Positions 1-11,115 of a stretch of 64,000 bases of DNA are shown piece after piece (position 1 is the stretch's first letter; each line of letters begins with the position of its first letter). This DNA is from Pristionchus mayeri (taxonomy: Eukaryota > Nematoda > Chromadorea > Rhabditida > Neodiplogasteridae): assembly GCA_036245805.1 (NCBI GenBank), contig BTRK01000004.1, positions 4,278,001 through 4,342,000 of the forward strand. The letters run 5' to 3'. The notes below the pieces were generated by a model. That model was not told where the DNA came from, made no database searches, and saw only the letters and a program-made list of their open reading frames with translations. Position numbers and translations under genes: made by a program.

Positions 1-471
1 AACACCTACGTGATTGGAGGGTTGGAGACGAGTGCTGACGATGCATAGCAATAGGCTGACGGCGCCTAGCAATAGCCACAAAATACATTTAAAAAATAGC
101 CTTTCGGATTTTACAATAAAAAGTTGTTGAATATATAGTTGGTGACCACGGTCAACATATTCACTATTTATCTATTTAATTCATAAAGTTGTTTGTTCTA
201 AAAACACTGATACGGAGAGGAACAGAAAAAACACTGAGAGGGGAAAAGTTCCATTGTATAATACATGAAGAAAGTCATGTATTGGAAGCTTGTTATCAGA
301 TATTGAACTCTAGGCATTACAAAAGCAGGAACATCAGAGATGACTGATTCACCTTCCACTATGCCGCATGCTTTCTGGTGTGTCGTCTCAAGCGTGAATA
401 TTGGATGACACGAATAATGCCAACTAGCTCATATTAGCGGTTGGAGAAGCAGTACATCTTCTTTCACCAGC
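1..471. other. Intergenic/upstream sequence, no gene seen
   Basis: AT-rich sequence upstream of the first receptor. I see no open frame, RNA gene or clear repeat. It presumably holds the promoter of the receptor that starts at 472, but no specific site can be supported. Confidence 0.5.
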
Positions 472-2100
472 ATGCTATCGTTCTCTACAGTAGTCGAAGC
501 GATCGAGCAAGTAAACACAGGTATTCGCTTTTTTTTGTTAATGAACACTGTCGGTTTCAGTTACCGGACTCATTCTGAACGCGCTCTTATTATATGCGAT
601 AAGACGCTTCTCGGGTGCTAATTTAGGCTCTTACAAGTACCTGCTCACAATATTCTCCCTTGTGGACCTGTTTCTAATAGTGCTTCATGTGACGGTGCAG
701 CCGGTTTGTCATTTCAAATTTCTTAATTACCTATCAAAATAGTGGCTTGCATATTTTCATTCCTACTTACAGAAGTCTTTAGAAGGTGCATAGTGAGTAT
801 TGGTAGATTTGAATAACTTTCACTTATTTGGTTTTACAGCGCGTCTTGCGGGTTGGAAGGACGCATTCTGTCATTACTGATACCTTCCTCAATGATGTGG
901 TACAAAAAGCAGAATATTTCTACTTTTCCAAAAATAATCGACCAAAATTTATTTGAGAAAGTGACGACGATGTACGTCGGCTTCCAATCGGTGCCATTCA
1001 CTCTCCTTTCCATCCACTTCCTCTATCGATACTGGTCCGTCCGACGACCCCATCTCATTCCCCTCTTCTCCAACAAATCCTTCGTGGTCTTCCTTGCATC
1101 GCTAACTGTCGGAGAGCTCTTTTCTTGGTTAGTTGGCCCACAATTTCACTGATTGCTTTATACTGTATACATAGGCACTTCCTCTGCTTGTATACCTCCT
1201 CTGGACACGACGCATCAAATGCAACTGCGGCAGTAGTCGCTAAATATGAGAGTATATACGGAAAACACATTGAGAATGCGTGGATAGTTATGGATAATTG
1301 GGTTGGTTCCCTCTTTTTTCTCTTTTTATTTTTCTTCTCTTTTTCTCTTTCTTTCTTTCTTTTCTCTTCTGCATCACAACCTAAACGTTTGTTCTTTGAT
1401 ATTTGGCTAATGAATGTGATCATTGACATTGAAAATGATAATCAAATATCATCGTAATACGGTAATAATCCAGTTGATTAATCCATTCTGCTTGATTAGA
1501 ACTTATCAGCATGAACTTTCAGCCCGATGGTACATTCGACGTCACACTGTTCACGATCACAGTCCTCATGGACGTCATCATGCTCACTAATTTGGTCGTC
1601 GCCTCTTCTTTCGCCATTCTCACTTTTATGCACATCCGACAATCGTACAAAACAGCAGCACGCGCGAGTGAATTGCAGCAGAAATTGCTCCTCGCTCTCT
1701 GTGCGCAGGTGAGAATTGAAGAGCAGAGTTTATGAGACCAGCTATGTAATGGATTTCAAACAATGCAACTTTGAAGGCAGCAATTCCGTGTCTCTTTGTG
1801 TACACGCCCTTCCTCTTCTGCATCAACGCCCCTTTCGTGGGCATTCCCGGCGCTTGGATTCCAGATATCAGCGCGCCTCTGATGTCATTCTTCCCTGCTT
1901 GGGATGCCGCCATTATCCTGCTTCTCTTCACTGATTACAGGTAGCGTCTTGGTCGCTCTTCTCGCAATCCTCTCTACTAACTTCCCATTTGCAATTCTTA
2001 CAGGAAAGGACTGATCGGAATGGTCTACAAGCCGAAGATTAAAGTAACGAAGTCAATGATGCAAATGACCACCCAAGTTACACGATCCTCTGCGAACTAG
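472..2100 (+). CDS. Str-type seven-transmembrane chemoreceptor (multi-exon)
   Basis: Candidate G-protein-coupled chemoreceptor of the nematode Str/Srj kind, expected in chemosensory neuron cilia. The ATG at 472 opens a short exon (MLSFSTVVEA). After an intron the exon from 561 encodes the family's TM1-TM2 signature (NALLLYAIRRFSG, LGSYKYLLTIFSLVDL). The exon near 840-1120 carries the TM3 pattern (PFTLLSIHFLYRYWSV). The exon from about 1511 gives TM5 plus the loop ending KLLLALCAQ, the usual 'LQ.QLL.AL..Q' motif. The exon 1777-1940 holds TM6-TM7 (PCLFVYTPF, WDAAIILLLFTDYR), and the last exon from about 2005 ends at TAG 2098-2100. Frames join plausibly at the junctions I checked; the junctions around 720-840 and 1310-1510 are the weakest. 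Family assignment rests on motif order. I saw no disabling mutation. Confidence 0.72.
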
Positions 2101-2629
2101 ATAGCGACTAGGCTCGTATTTGAACCAAGAATAATTAGAATCCCTCGAAAAGAAGGGAATACTCGGTGATTCCTGTCATGTCGTATAAATACTGCTTTCT
2201 ATTTATCACACTGCTTTATTGATTCACGTAGTTCTCGTTCTATCGATTGTCGATTGTCCACTCCTAATAATTCTCTTTTCATGTGGTTTTGTTGACTGAT
2301 GATGGGCTGTGGCCCGAAATGTCTTGCCGATAAACACTGATGCGCTACCCCTCCTGTCCCCCCCTTTCGGCTTTACGAATATTACAAACATCCCTCGAAA
2401 CTGTCAAATTAGCACCATAACTTTTAATATCAATAGCAAGAAAAGTATCTCCGTTAGCTGTTGGACTTCTTGTGCGAGTCATTCTCCTCTCGAAAAAAAA
2501 TTTCAAGTAATTCGAATGTTTGGTTCTCACATTAAAATAATTTATTATTGAAGCCTACTTATCAAGTTTTCCCTTTCTTTTAGTTGGGTACACTGTCATG
2601 CAGAATAATTGGCGGGGTCAGCTGATCAT
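2101..2629. other. Intergenic sequence between convergent genes
   Basis: Lies between the stop of the upstream plus-strand receptor and the stop of a small minus-strand gene. Short open frames occur here, but none has splice sites or recognisable composition. Confidence 0.5.
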
Positions 2630-3056
2630 TCAGAATGGTCTGTTCATTGCTTGCCTCAGACGATCCTGATTATCAGAAGAGAGGTTGCCGATGAAGAAGG
2701 GATTGGACATGGACATCATTCCGGAAGGGATGCCATTCGATGGGGAAGAGGATCCGAAGGATGACTGGGAGGAAGAGGATGAGAAGGAAGAGGAAGAGTT
2801 GGCGGAAGTCGCAGATGTGAGGGATTGCGCGACTGAATGGACGAGATTCATATTTAGTTTCCGAACAACCAATGAGTCTCAGATTATGCTGTCAGCTATG
2901 TTGCATAGTCTACAGTAATCAGGTGGTGCGTGTAATGGACGTTCCAACTAGCTCAAGAAGACGAAATGGCATCAATGAGCACTCAACGAGAAAGGAAAAC
3001 TCACGTTGGTCGGCGAAGTTTCTGACGGCAGATCGGTCGATGTTCTCGTTGTTCAT
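2630..3056 (-). CDS. Small two-exon Ser-rich protein, unrecognised
   Basis: I do not recognise this protein. ATG at 3056-3054 opens a 52-nt exon (MNNENIDRSAVRNFADQ) that ends at 3005 in a consensus GTGAGT donor. A second exon, 2832-2630, starts after a CATTCAG acceptor. Together they give 255 nt, or 84 residues plus stop, in frame. The product has a polar N terminus, a run of about 25 mostly Ser residues in the middle (near residues 28-50) and a basic/hydrophobic tail ending in RLRQAMNRPF. There is no signal peptide or membrane segment. A competing plus-strand acidic reading (DWEEEDEKEEEE) covers the Ser-rich exon and is probably its shadow. The matched donor, acceptor and reading frame are the reason to prefer the minus strand. 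Confidence 0.5.
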
Positions 3057-3890
3057 CGTGAGTGAGAAGAGGAAAGAGAGGAGATTGAAGGAGATGAGTG
3101 GGAATGATTCCTGCGGCCAGACCCTTACTTATGTAGCCAAGAAAGTCCATTTGGATTGCAGATCCGCCCCTTTTCTTCCAATTTCTCGCCTTGGACTTTA
3201 AAACACTCGGAGAGGTAGAGAAGAAAAGGAAACATGTGCGAAAGATCTCATAAGGCGATAGATCAGATCTTTGGTGAAGGGAAGGGGGAAGTAGGGGCTG
3301 TCCAAACAGACCTAGGTTCCTCTTCGATTTTATTTGAATGGTGTGAAATTATCATTGAGAATTTTTCTGATAAAACAGTTTAATTTTGTATTCTTTTTAG
3401 GTCTCGCAAAATTATGGGCAAAATTGATGCTGATCTTGCGTTTCCCTCGAGAGATTTGGATGCGGAAGGAGGGGAATGAGGAGAAAGGAAGATCTGGCGA
3501 GACGATAGACACCCGCTATCGGCTTGAAATCTCATGAGAAAATTCTTAACCATTTTAATGGACTGTTGCATTGAAAAATAAAAACGCACAAATCGCAGAT
3601 TTTTTTTTCGCCTTTTAATACCGAGTCGATAATCGATTGATGGCCAATGAGGGTGTTTGAGTACTGGCGTGCAAAACTTAGTTTATTCTCGTTTAAATGA
3701 GGGGACAGAGGTTGAGATTGTATGTACTGACCAATACATTTATATGAATGCTGGTTTCACAATGAAAATACTGACATTCATTAGTCGTTGATCAATGAGC
3801 ATTAATGAGACGAAAACACGCATTTCGAGTACGGTGCTTAGTAGGTCCATTCACAGTACTTTATGAGAGACTATCTAAGAGGATTCACCA
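3057..3890. other. Intergenic sequence, no gene seen
   Basis: Contains the presumed promoter of the small minus-strand gene and AT-rich sequence up to a foldback element. Open frames around 3330-3590 are short, on both strands and without family resemblance. Confidence 0.45.
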
Positions 3891-4767
3891 TAGGTACAGC
3901 GAAAAATACACTTGCAATTTTAAGATCTCTCTAGGGGGAACTTTTCACGTAGAGTTCGAAAATCGACCTTAGAAAGCCGTATCGCTGACTTCTGATTCCC
4001 GATGACACGCCTCAACGGTGAGGTCGGTGTTTGTATTTCTTGAACGGCTTATCCAAACCCATACATATATAGTAATTCTGAAAGATCTCAACGAGATAAG
4101 CATTTTTACTGTTGGAAGGTAAGGGCTATCTCATCTATGGGAAAAGTTGCGGCCGTTTTAATATTTTGAATTTCCATCATGAAAAATTTTCCGGGGAATG
4201 GTAAAAAATAAACGTTTTCATAAGATTCCTCATGCAAAACTACCCCTAGAACTGTTGCTTTCATCCCAAAAAGTGTGCTTATATGAGTAGTTATAGGTCG
4301 CCGAATAGTCGGAGCTGCATTTTCGCCAATATTTCGAATCGGCTGTCTTCAAAAGTAGAGTTCCATATTTATTCCCAATGCTGAAATATTTCACAAATGA
4401 ATTATTTGGAATGTTTTAGACACATAAATACGCCATGAAGACTGATTCTAATTAATATTGGTGGTCCGGTAGCAGCATTTTTCGACAAATTTTTGTATAA
4501 TACTAATCCGGTGTGGTTTTTGCAACAATCTATCAGTAAGAAATGATTGTTCCGTTGAAAGTTTGCAAATGTAGGTTAATTATGATCTAATAATGTCTGG
4601 ATAAGCCGTTCAAGAAATACAAACACCGACCTCACCGTTGAGGCGTGTCATCGGGAATCAGAAGTCAGCGATACGGCTTTCTAAGGTCGATTTTCGTACT
4701 CTACTTAAAAAGTTACCCCTAGAGAGATCTTAAAATCGCAAGTGTATTTTTCGCTGTACGGCCTATA
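3891..4767. mobile_element. Foldback/MITE element with ~165-bp inverted arms
   Basis: The left arm (3891-4055) and right arm (4599-4767) are near-perfect reverse complements, beginning TAGGTACAGCGAAAAATA on the left and ending TATTTTTCGCTGTACGGCC on the right. By eye the arms differ at roughly one base in fifteen. The ~540-bp middle is not inverted and holds no gene. No transposase is encoded, so this is a non-autonomous DNA-transposon derivative or foldback element. The flanks suggest a short TA-containing target duplication, but I cannot fix it. Confidence 0.85.
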
Positions 4768-5330
4768 GGTGGAATTGCTCAGTTTTCTCAGAAAGTCTCT
4801 CTTATGCTCATAAGTTAGATGCTGTAAAAGTATACTTCATTGCGTTGCAAATGTGCTCGTGATCTTGTGATCTTTAAAGTTTCGCTCAAGGTTGCTCCAA
4901 TTAAGCTGGTCAAGAAACGAGACAAAGATGGTGCTTGACGATAAGGCTTGGAGACCATCGTGGAGGGTTTGGATCTATTGGCCCACTTTCGGACAGATTT
5001 CAACCGAGATTTCACTTCTCCCGAAAAGAGGCGGGAAAATTTGCAAGAAACTTTTTGCAGATCTCAATGACGCGAAATAATGGCCGTGATCTCTCCATTT
5101 CTCGTATTCTCTCGAAGAAGAGAGCGAGAAGGATGCGAGGCGAAGACTCCAGGAATGAAAAGGTGAACTAAGAGTAGGAGCACAGCCTTCTTTGTTACTA
5201 GTCGATCTTTAGTCTGCCATTGAATTCACTTGCATGTAAAGAGTAACAATACGAGTCTCCAAATATTTTTCTAAAATGCATTATAAAACCTCTTGTCGTG
5301 CTCGTTCTCTTTCGCATCAGCAAGCGTACC
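4768..5330. other. Intergenic sequence, no gene seen
   Basis: Follows the foldback element. Overlapping short open frames at 4815-5171 on both strands show no splice structure or known family, so I assign nothing. Confidence 0.4.
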
Positions 5331-5710
5331 AAATTACTAGTGTTGTTATTCCGAGTTACTCGCCACTCGCGAGTCAAAATAACAAATCAACTCGCGAGTT
5401 GATTCCTTTGTTTACAATCGCGAATTCTTTTCGACTCGCGAGCAACGTTGTTTTGCTCGTCTCCTCATTCTCTCTCAATTGGATGCTGAGCGGTTTTGAG
5501 AAATTCGTTTGAGTTTCATTGCTCACCGGAGAGGAAATCGGCGTTCCTCGCATCAAAAAGAACAAAGAAATCGGCTCGCGAGTTGTTTTCGACTCGCGAG
5601 TCGATTTGCTGTTTCGACTCGCGAGTAATAGACCGTTCCGAGACAATCGAAAATGAACTCGCGAGTTCGACTCGAGCAAAACAACACTGCAAATTACTAA
5701 GTCTTTCTGC
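5330..5710. repeat. Cluster of the palindrome ACTCGCGAGT inside a weak inverted repeat
   Basis: The 10-bp palindrome ACTCGCGAGT, or a one- to two-base variant, occurs about seven times, near 5364, 5391, 5435, 5574, 5592, 5617 and 5656. It is often preceded by TTTCG. The outer parts also resemble each other in inverted orientation (CAAATTACTAGTGTTGTT on the left against AACAACACTGCAAATTACTA on the right), so the whole block may be a decayed foldback element. It lies about 130 bp upstream of the DGAT2-like gene. Confidence 0.7.
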
Positions 5711-5839
5711 ATTAGTAAGGAAGTAGATCTAGCTATGAGATCACACTGAGGCACCAATCCGGATTGCCGGGATGTGTATCTATTACTGAACGATTTAGAG
5801 GGTGAAGCACGCGTTCACTGCTATTGACCACCAGCAGCG

Positions 5840-8110
5840 ATGATACAGAAGAAGTGGGCTAACTTCTGCGCGTCGCTTGAGGACTGGTTCAAGGTGAAAA
5901 TGCATCCAATTCACTCTTTTTTCACTTTCAAACTCTCAGATCTCTGGTTTTCTCTTCGTATTCTGTGGTTTTTGGATGTTCTCACCTGCATTTATCATCG
6001 TCGGGGCAGTATATCGTAAGATTCCGATATTGGACTGCAAACTGTGTAAACCTGAAACAACTATTTCTGATTCAGTCGAAAAATCAACACATCTCTGAAA
6101 GCTGCAAAAATGCCTCCAATAATGCCTGTTTTCCATCAGTATTCTCGTTTAAGTGTGCATTGCTAAGCCATTTTTCTTCGTTCCCTGTGTGCTGCTATAT
6201 CTCGCGTGGTTCCGATACACGAAGGAGTGGCCAGAGATGGGTGGCATGCCATGGGTAAGGGAGATCACTCTCGAGTATTCCTTTTGGTGGGCATTTCGCT
6301 CGTGTTAGCAACCAACTCTGATGTAATGCTCGTGCCATTTCAGAATTGTGAGGAGCAAGAGATAATGGTTGTGGGAGAAAACTTAGTACACAATCCTCCT
6401 TCAGTATTGGTTCCGCACGCACGTTTACTTCATGAGCTGGGGCGGCGACTACTTCAACTATCGCATTGTGAAGACTGCGGAGCTTCCATCAGACAGAAAC
6501 TACATCGTCGGGTACGATGTGCTTTTCTTTGATTTGCATATGCTATTCACCCCTGAATGCATTTTCAGGTCTCATCCACACGGAATGGTCTGCTTCGGGA
6601 TGATCATGTCATTCGCTTCCTATGTAAGCGCTTATTTTAATATTGTATTCCTTTGGTCTCTCGGCTCCAGTTTTTCTACAATGCAACTCTCAGATGGCTG
6701 GCATCACTGATCTGTACAAAGGGCTGAAGATGTGGGGAGTGACCCTCTCTGGTCAATTCAACTGGCCCTTGAGGAGGGAGTTGCTCATGCTCGGTGGTAG
6801 GTCGAAATCACATTCAGAAAATATTGAAACATTGAAATTACGAAAAGTATTTGCAGGAGGTGGCGCAGCTACGAGAAGAAACCTGGAATGGATCCTGCGG
6901 CAGAAAGAGAAGGTGAGGAGGAAATGCAAACAAACTGATTTAATTTCTCTTGAAAAGATTATGTCGGATTGATATACTTGTCAAATGTATGTTATCCATG
7001 AGCTGCATCAAAGTTTATCTTTACAGCTACACGGAGCGTTTTTTTCAAGTGATCATTATTCTAGGGATGGCTTGGCAAGAAACGGTCTCTTCATACTACA
7101 CACTCTCTCTCTCCGGTCCGATTTGTGAGAGAGTGTGTAGTTTGAAGAGAGTTATTTCTTGCGAAGCCATCCCTACATTATTCTCACAGGGCCAGGCGAT
7201 CTCGGTCGTCGCCGGGGGACTCAATGAGGCACTCATGAGTGCACCCGGAAAGTATCATCTCAAGATGAAAGACAGGAAGGGATTCATCAAGATGGCCATC
7301 AATGAAGGGTCAGCTGCCGTTGATTAGTATTGTATATTTAAAATAAAAAATAATGTTATAAAATAACGTCATTCTGCTCAGTACTCAATTTGCAGTGCAG
7401 ATCTGGTGCCAATGTTCCACTTTGGGGAGAATGAGACGTACAAGCCGGTGACTGGAATCTGTCCGAAGAGATTGAGGAACATGCAGGTAGCTCTAGCGCA
7501 AGTTCTTTCACGTGGTTTTAACACGTTTGTTTTCAAGGAAAATTTGATGCTTGGCTTTATTGATTTTGTAGTGAAATGTTTTCGAATGGGAGATGCAAAT
7601 GAAGATAACTTTGAGGCTCATGTAATGAAGGATGTTGGCTTCTGCATGCCCTCTCTAATGGGAAGAAGTTTAATAGGACTTCCGTGGGGAGGACTCGTGC
7701 CGCTACAGTAAGATTACTTGGAATCGATTCGTTCGCTTCAATATTGCTTGACGAAACTTGATTCTCTTCAGAATTGGGATGGCTTCGCAAGAAATGACTC
7801 TCTTCAAACTACACACTCTCTCACCAATCGGACCGGCGAGAGAGTGTGTATTATGAAGAGACCGTTTCTTGCCAAGCCATCCCTACTTCAGAACCCGTCT
7901 CGTGACAGTAATCGGAGGCCCGATTCATGTTGATAGAAATCCGAATCCTACGCAAGAAGAGGTTGGAACTCGATGGATAATGAAACCATGCTCATATTGA
8001 TGCAGGTGGATCATCTACACACTGTATATTGTGAAAAGCTCATTGAACTCTTCGAGTCTCACAAGGGAAACTACGGTATCCGACCAGAGCAAAGAATCAT
8101 TTTTTATTGA
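5840..8110 (+). CDS. DGAT2/MOGAT-family diacylglycerol acyltransferase
   Basis: Probable ER/lipid-droplet acyltransferase that joins an acyl-CoA to diacylglycerol (or monoacylglycerol) to make storage fat. ATG at 5840 (MIQKKWANFCASLEDWFK) opens about twelve small exons. The second and third encode the paired N-terminal membrane hairpin (GFLFVFCGFWMFSPAF; FFVPCVLLYLAWFRY). The exon near 6400-6500 gives GGDYFNYRIVKTAELP, where the family usually has YFP. The next exon starts with the catalytic HPHG motif (SHPHGMVCFGMIM). Then come NLEWILRQKEK, GQAISVVAGGLNEAL, the VPMFHFGEN block, SLIGLPWGG, and TVIGGPIHV just before the C terminus. Stop is TGA at 8108-8110. Length is about 350-390 residues, normal for the family. 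Two introns (about 6913-7189 and 7709-7891) carry the same hairpin element in opposite orientation. DGAT versus MGAT activity cannot be told from sequence. Confidence 0.88.
7063..7174. mobile_element. 112-bp TA-flanked hairpin MITE (family H1), intronic
   Basis: An almost perfect palindrome from AGGGATGGCTTGGCAAGAAA to its inverse ending GAAGCCATCCCT, flanked by TA on both sides. The loop region carries ACACTCTCTC and GAGAGAGTGTGT with GGTCCGATT between. It lies wholly inside a DGAT2-gene intron. TA flanks and short length suggest a Tc1/mariner-mobilised MITE. Other copies lie at 7775-7884 (inverted) and 61745-61854. Confidence 0.85.
7775..7884. mobile_element. 110-bp hairpin MITE (family H1), inverted copy
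   Basis: Same element as at 7063, but the asymmetric loop shows the opposite orientation (AATCGGACCGG here against CCGGTCCGATT there). Its right end stops 7 bp before the acceptor of the next DGAT2-gene exon (CTACTTCAG, exon from 7892), so it is tightly fitted into the intron. Confidence 0.85.
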
Positions 8111-9363
8111 AGTATACTCGTTATATTCTGATAAAAAAAGCCATATATTTAAAGTGCATTCATCTTCGAGGAGAAAAACAAATTGAGCGTTGTTGATGAA
8201 AATTGGGCGTCTTTCTTCCCCAAGAACGATAGTGCAAGATGACCAGAGGATGAGTCAACTCACTCGTTAAAGGAGGAGTAAAGGCAAACGCGCGCTCGGT
8301 TGAAATATGTTTCAATTAGAGGAGTACTCTCTTCACGTCGCGTGCTCTCTCGTCCGTTGCCTGATCTTTCCATGATTTGGCTCCCCGCCAACTTCCGATA
8401 GCTCTGTTCGGAATGGAGCTATCAATGTGAAAATTTCGGAGCTTCTTATCGTTGGTGAGATCTAGGCCGTGCACATGAAAGCTTCAAAAATTGAATTTTG
8501 ACTTTGCTCCTCCAAACCTCCTCTGAAAATTTTATTTTTTTGGTATCAAAAGGCACATTATTATTCTCACATCTTTCTTAGCACCATTTTGTTCTATCGG
8601 TAAGCCATGCGGAATATCGGGCTGAGCTCGCTCAGGCAGGTGGTTAATTGAGTTCCCCTTCGTAACGGACAGGCGCCGACTCGCCCGTCCTTATTGAGTT
8701 TATTTGCATATCCTTGCAATTCGCATTCTATACACCTATCCGGTTCATAACATTCATTCGGTTGAGTAGCATTGTGACATTTGTGAATTCATTTGAATTA
8801 TTATGTACAGTGTGTCAGGTAACGAAACATAGGCACTGCCCAGTAGAAATTCCGATAAGCATCTTCATGATACAAGCCAGACACCAGGATCTCAAACATG
8901 TTTTTGTGAGCTCCTCAAATGGAGCTTCTTCTCAATATTAGTACTTCTCACTTCTTTCAGTGGCTTCATTTCCCTCCTCTCAACAGGTCCAATCAAGCCT
9001 CTTCCTCTGCCCTTTCCTCTCCCTTCCCTCCACCTGACATGATTTAGTCGGAAGGAGGAGGAGCGAAGTTGCCAGGGCTACAGGAAACTCTCACGAGATA
9101 CACTCTCCGCCCTATCTCATGATACTTCCATTCACACTTTCTGCGTTTTTGCCCTTACTTTTTGCCTCCACTCCTCGTTTGATTCTCTTAACTTCGAGGC
9201 TCGTAGGGACTTTCAGCTACTATTTATATCCAGTTTCACCTGCCTCGCAAATCGTGATTAGCTTCAACGAGCGAACATTTTCCGCATTCATCTCCTTTTC
9301 ATAACCATCTCGCGATCAACACCAATCCTACCTTCAGCTAATCTACCATACCCCATCTCAGAG
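8111..9363. other. Intergenic sequence, no gene seen
   Basis: Holds the 3' region of the DGAT2-like gene and the promoter side of the Ly6-type gene. Short open frames at 8714 and 9119 are not supported by splice sites or similarity. The text GAGTTCCCCTTCGTAAC near 8650 recurs in slightly altered form near 11791 and may mark a dispersed repeat. Confidence 0.4.
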
Positions 9364-11054
9364 ATGTCCTCCCTCCGTTCCATCATTCTTCTCTCCGCTC
9401 TTCTCATCCCAGCCACTCTCTGCATCAAGTGCTACTTGCTCAGTCAGCAGACACTGGACACGGTCAATCAGCAACTTGGAACTGAGGTACATTCACATTT
9501 GATTGAATAGCAGACATATGTATTCTTGGGACGTCGTTAACGCTCATCTAGAAGGAATTAGCCATCGAATGGGGGAGTTGGGAATACAAATAATAGCCCC
9601 GATGAACATTCCTGGCTAGAGCATCAAGAACGCATTCAGGAGAAATCAAGTTGCATTTTCTTCTAAATTAATAGAATCGTGAGGTGAGAATGGTGCTTGG
9701 CTCTGAATGCCTCGCTGTTTCCGCTAAACTTGCTTATCGAGCCCGCGATAACAACCAAGTTCTCTCACGTTCCCGCACCACAATCAATTGGTAGGGATTA
9801 CTGATACCAAATCGGCGCGCGCTCTCCTCGTTTCGCACGCTCTCTCGCTCTGTCTGACCGGTGAGAGAGCGTGTGAAACGAGGAGAGCACGCGCCGTTTT
9901 GGCATCACTAGTAGGGATTCCCTGGAGCTGGACCAATAAGCGTTTGATTAATGAGGGATGTTAATTAGAAATTATGGAAGGCATCACTGAGAATGACTGC
10001 TCCTTTCGCACGTAGTCCCTCGCTTCGTTAGCGATGAGAGAGGATAATAAGTGCGCTAACAAAATATGCCATAATTGAAATCTAAAATTTCCCTCCTACA
10101 GCAAGAATGCAATGCCGGCATCTACACGTGCACTAAGACGGTCGATTTCAACTCCAAGACGATCTCCAAGGCCTGCGGAACCCAGAACTGCACAGTAGGG
10201 GACACACCTCTCGGTTACTATAAGGGTCCCTCTTCAGAACGCTGCATTCCTACCGAATCAACCAGGCCAGTGCACAAGCACGCCTCTCGGTCTCGGCAAC
10301 TCCACAAACTGCTGCTGCTACGGTGATAAGTGAGTTGGGGGGAAAGCTGTTGTAGAAAGATGATGAACGAAGACTACGAATTTGAACCAAATTGCAAAGG
10401 AAATCTGAACTGTTTTTCACTCATGTGGAGGCGCCCAAGTTGGAATCAGCCCTGTTTTATCCTTGGGTGCCTCCCCCTACGCTAAAGTCAATTACAAGTT
10501 GGATCCAGCCCTGAATCCAACATGTGCTGCCTTGGATCCAACTTGTAACGTCACTTTATCGTAGGGGGGAGGCACCCAAGGATAAAACAGGGCTGATTCC
10601 AGTTAGTTTCTGTGAAGCCACTTGTTCAATATCAACGAGAAGCGTTGATTTGTCTTCTCCTTTCGTGATGAAAACATGAGGGCTTCTTTCGAGGAAATTG
10701 ACTCTCCGTTGCCGGGGGAACAAGGTTGTTGCCCCTCAACACTCCCGATTTCCTGGTGTCTTCCGTGAGAAAATCAACGAATACGTGTGAATGGATTCTG
10801 ATTTCGGCCGAGTTTAGCTGCTTCTATTGGGAAAGAGATGAAGTTGTAAAAGTGAAGTCGGATTGGACACACATCAATGCAAGGTGGTCGTAAATCATAG
10901 GGGAATGGGGTAGATCTAAACCCGCCGCTTACTCATTCTTCTCATCTCTTTCAGAATCAGATGTATTCTGAAATTCAGATGCAATTCGTCGTCGTTCACA
11001 TCGATCTTCATCGGATTTCTTGTCGCCCTCGGAGCTGCATTCCAGTGCTATTGA
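9364..11054 (+). CDS. Secreted Ly6/uPAR-like, probably GPI-anchored protein
   Basis: Four exons (9364-9486, 10102-10194, 10238-10329, 10955-11054) give 408 nt, or 135 residues plus stop. Residues 1-18 form a signal peptide (MSSLRSIILLSALLIPA). The mature part is Cys-rich: CIKCY near the start, then C..GIYTC, CGTQNC, QPGQC, a CCC triplet in STNCCCYGDK, and a late RCNSS. This matches the three-finger Ly6/uPAR pattern with its CC..D.CN end. The last exon closes with a hydrophobic tail (FIGFLVALGAAFQCY), the usual signal for a GPI anchor. The second intron is only 43 nt (10195-10237); read through it, the gene would look frameshifted. The third intron contains a foldback element. Nematode relatives act as surface or neuronal modulators; no specific role can be assigned. 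Confidence 0.8.
9799..9910. mobile_element. 112-bp TA-flanked hairpin MITE (family H2), intronic
   Basis: Near-perfect hairpin with arms built from GCGCGCTCTCCTCG and its inverse, central text CTCTCTCGCTCTGTCTGACC then GGTGAGAGAG, and ends reading like TAGTGATGCC. It sits in the first intron of the Ly6-type gene. A second copy of exactly the same length is at 30114-30225. Confidence 0.85.
10440..10603. mobile_element. Foldback element, ~165 bp, intronic
   Basis: Arms begin TTGGAATCAGCCCTGTTTTA and end in the inverse TAAAACAGGGCTGATTCC. They pair over about 75 bases around a short centre (CCAGCCCTGAATCC). It is located in the third intron of the Ly6-type gene. No coding capacity. Confidence 0.85.
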
Positions 11055-11115
11055 GAAGAAATCGATTTTCGAATGAAATAATCCCCTCTCATTACTCTAC
11101 CTTCATCGATCAGTA

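Noticed and set aside
2685..2918. Acidic plus-strand frame (DWEEEDEKEEEE) as a gene
   Set aside because: It overlaps the Ser-rich minus exon. The minus model has matched splice sites and exact frame; the plus frame does not.
10195..10237. Apparent frameshift in the Ly6-type gene
   Set aside because: Removing a 43-nt GT...AG intron restores the frame and the expected CCC..D Cys pattern.
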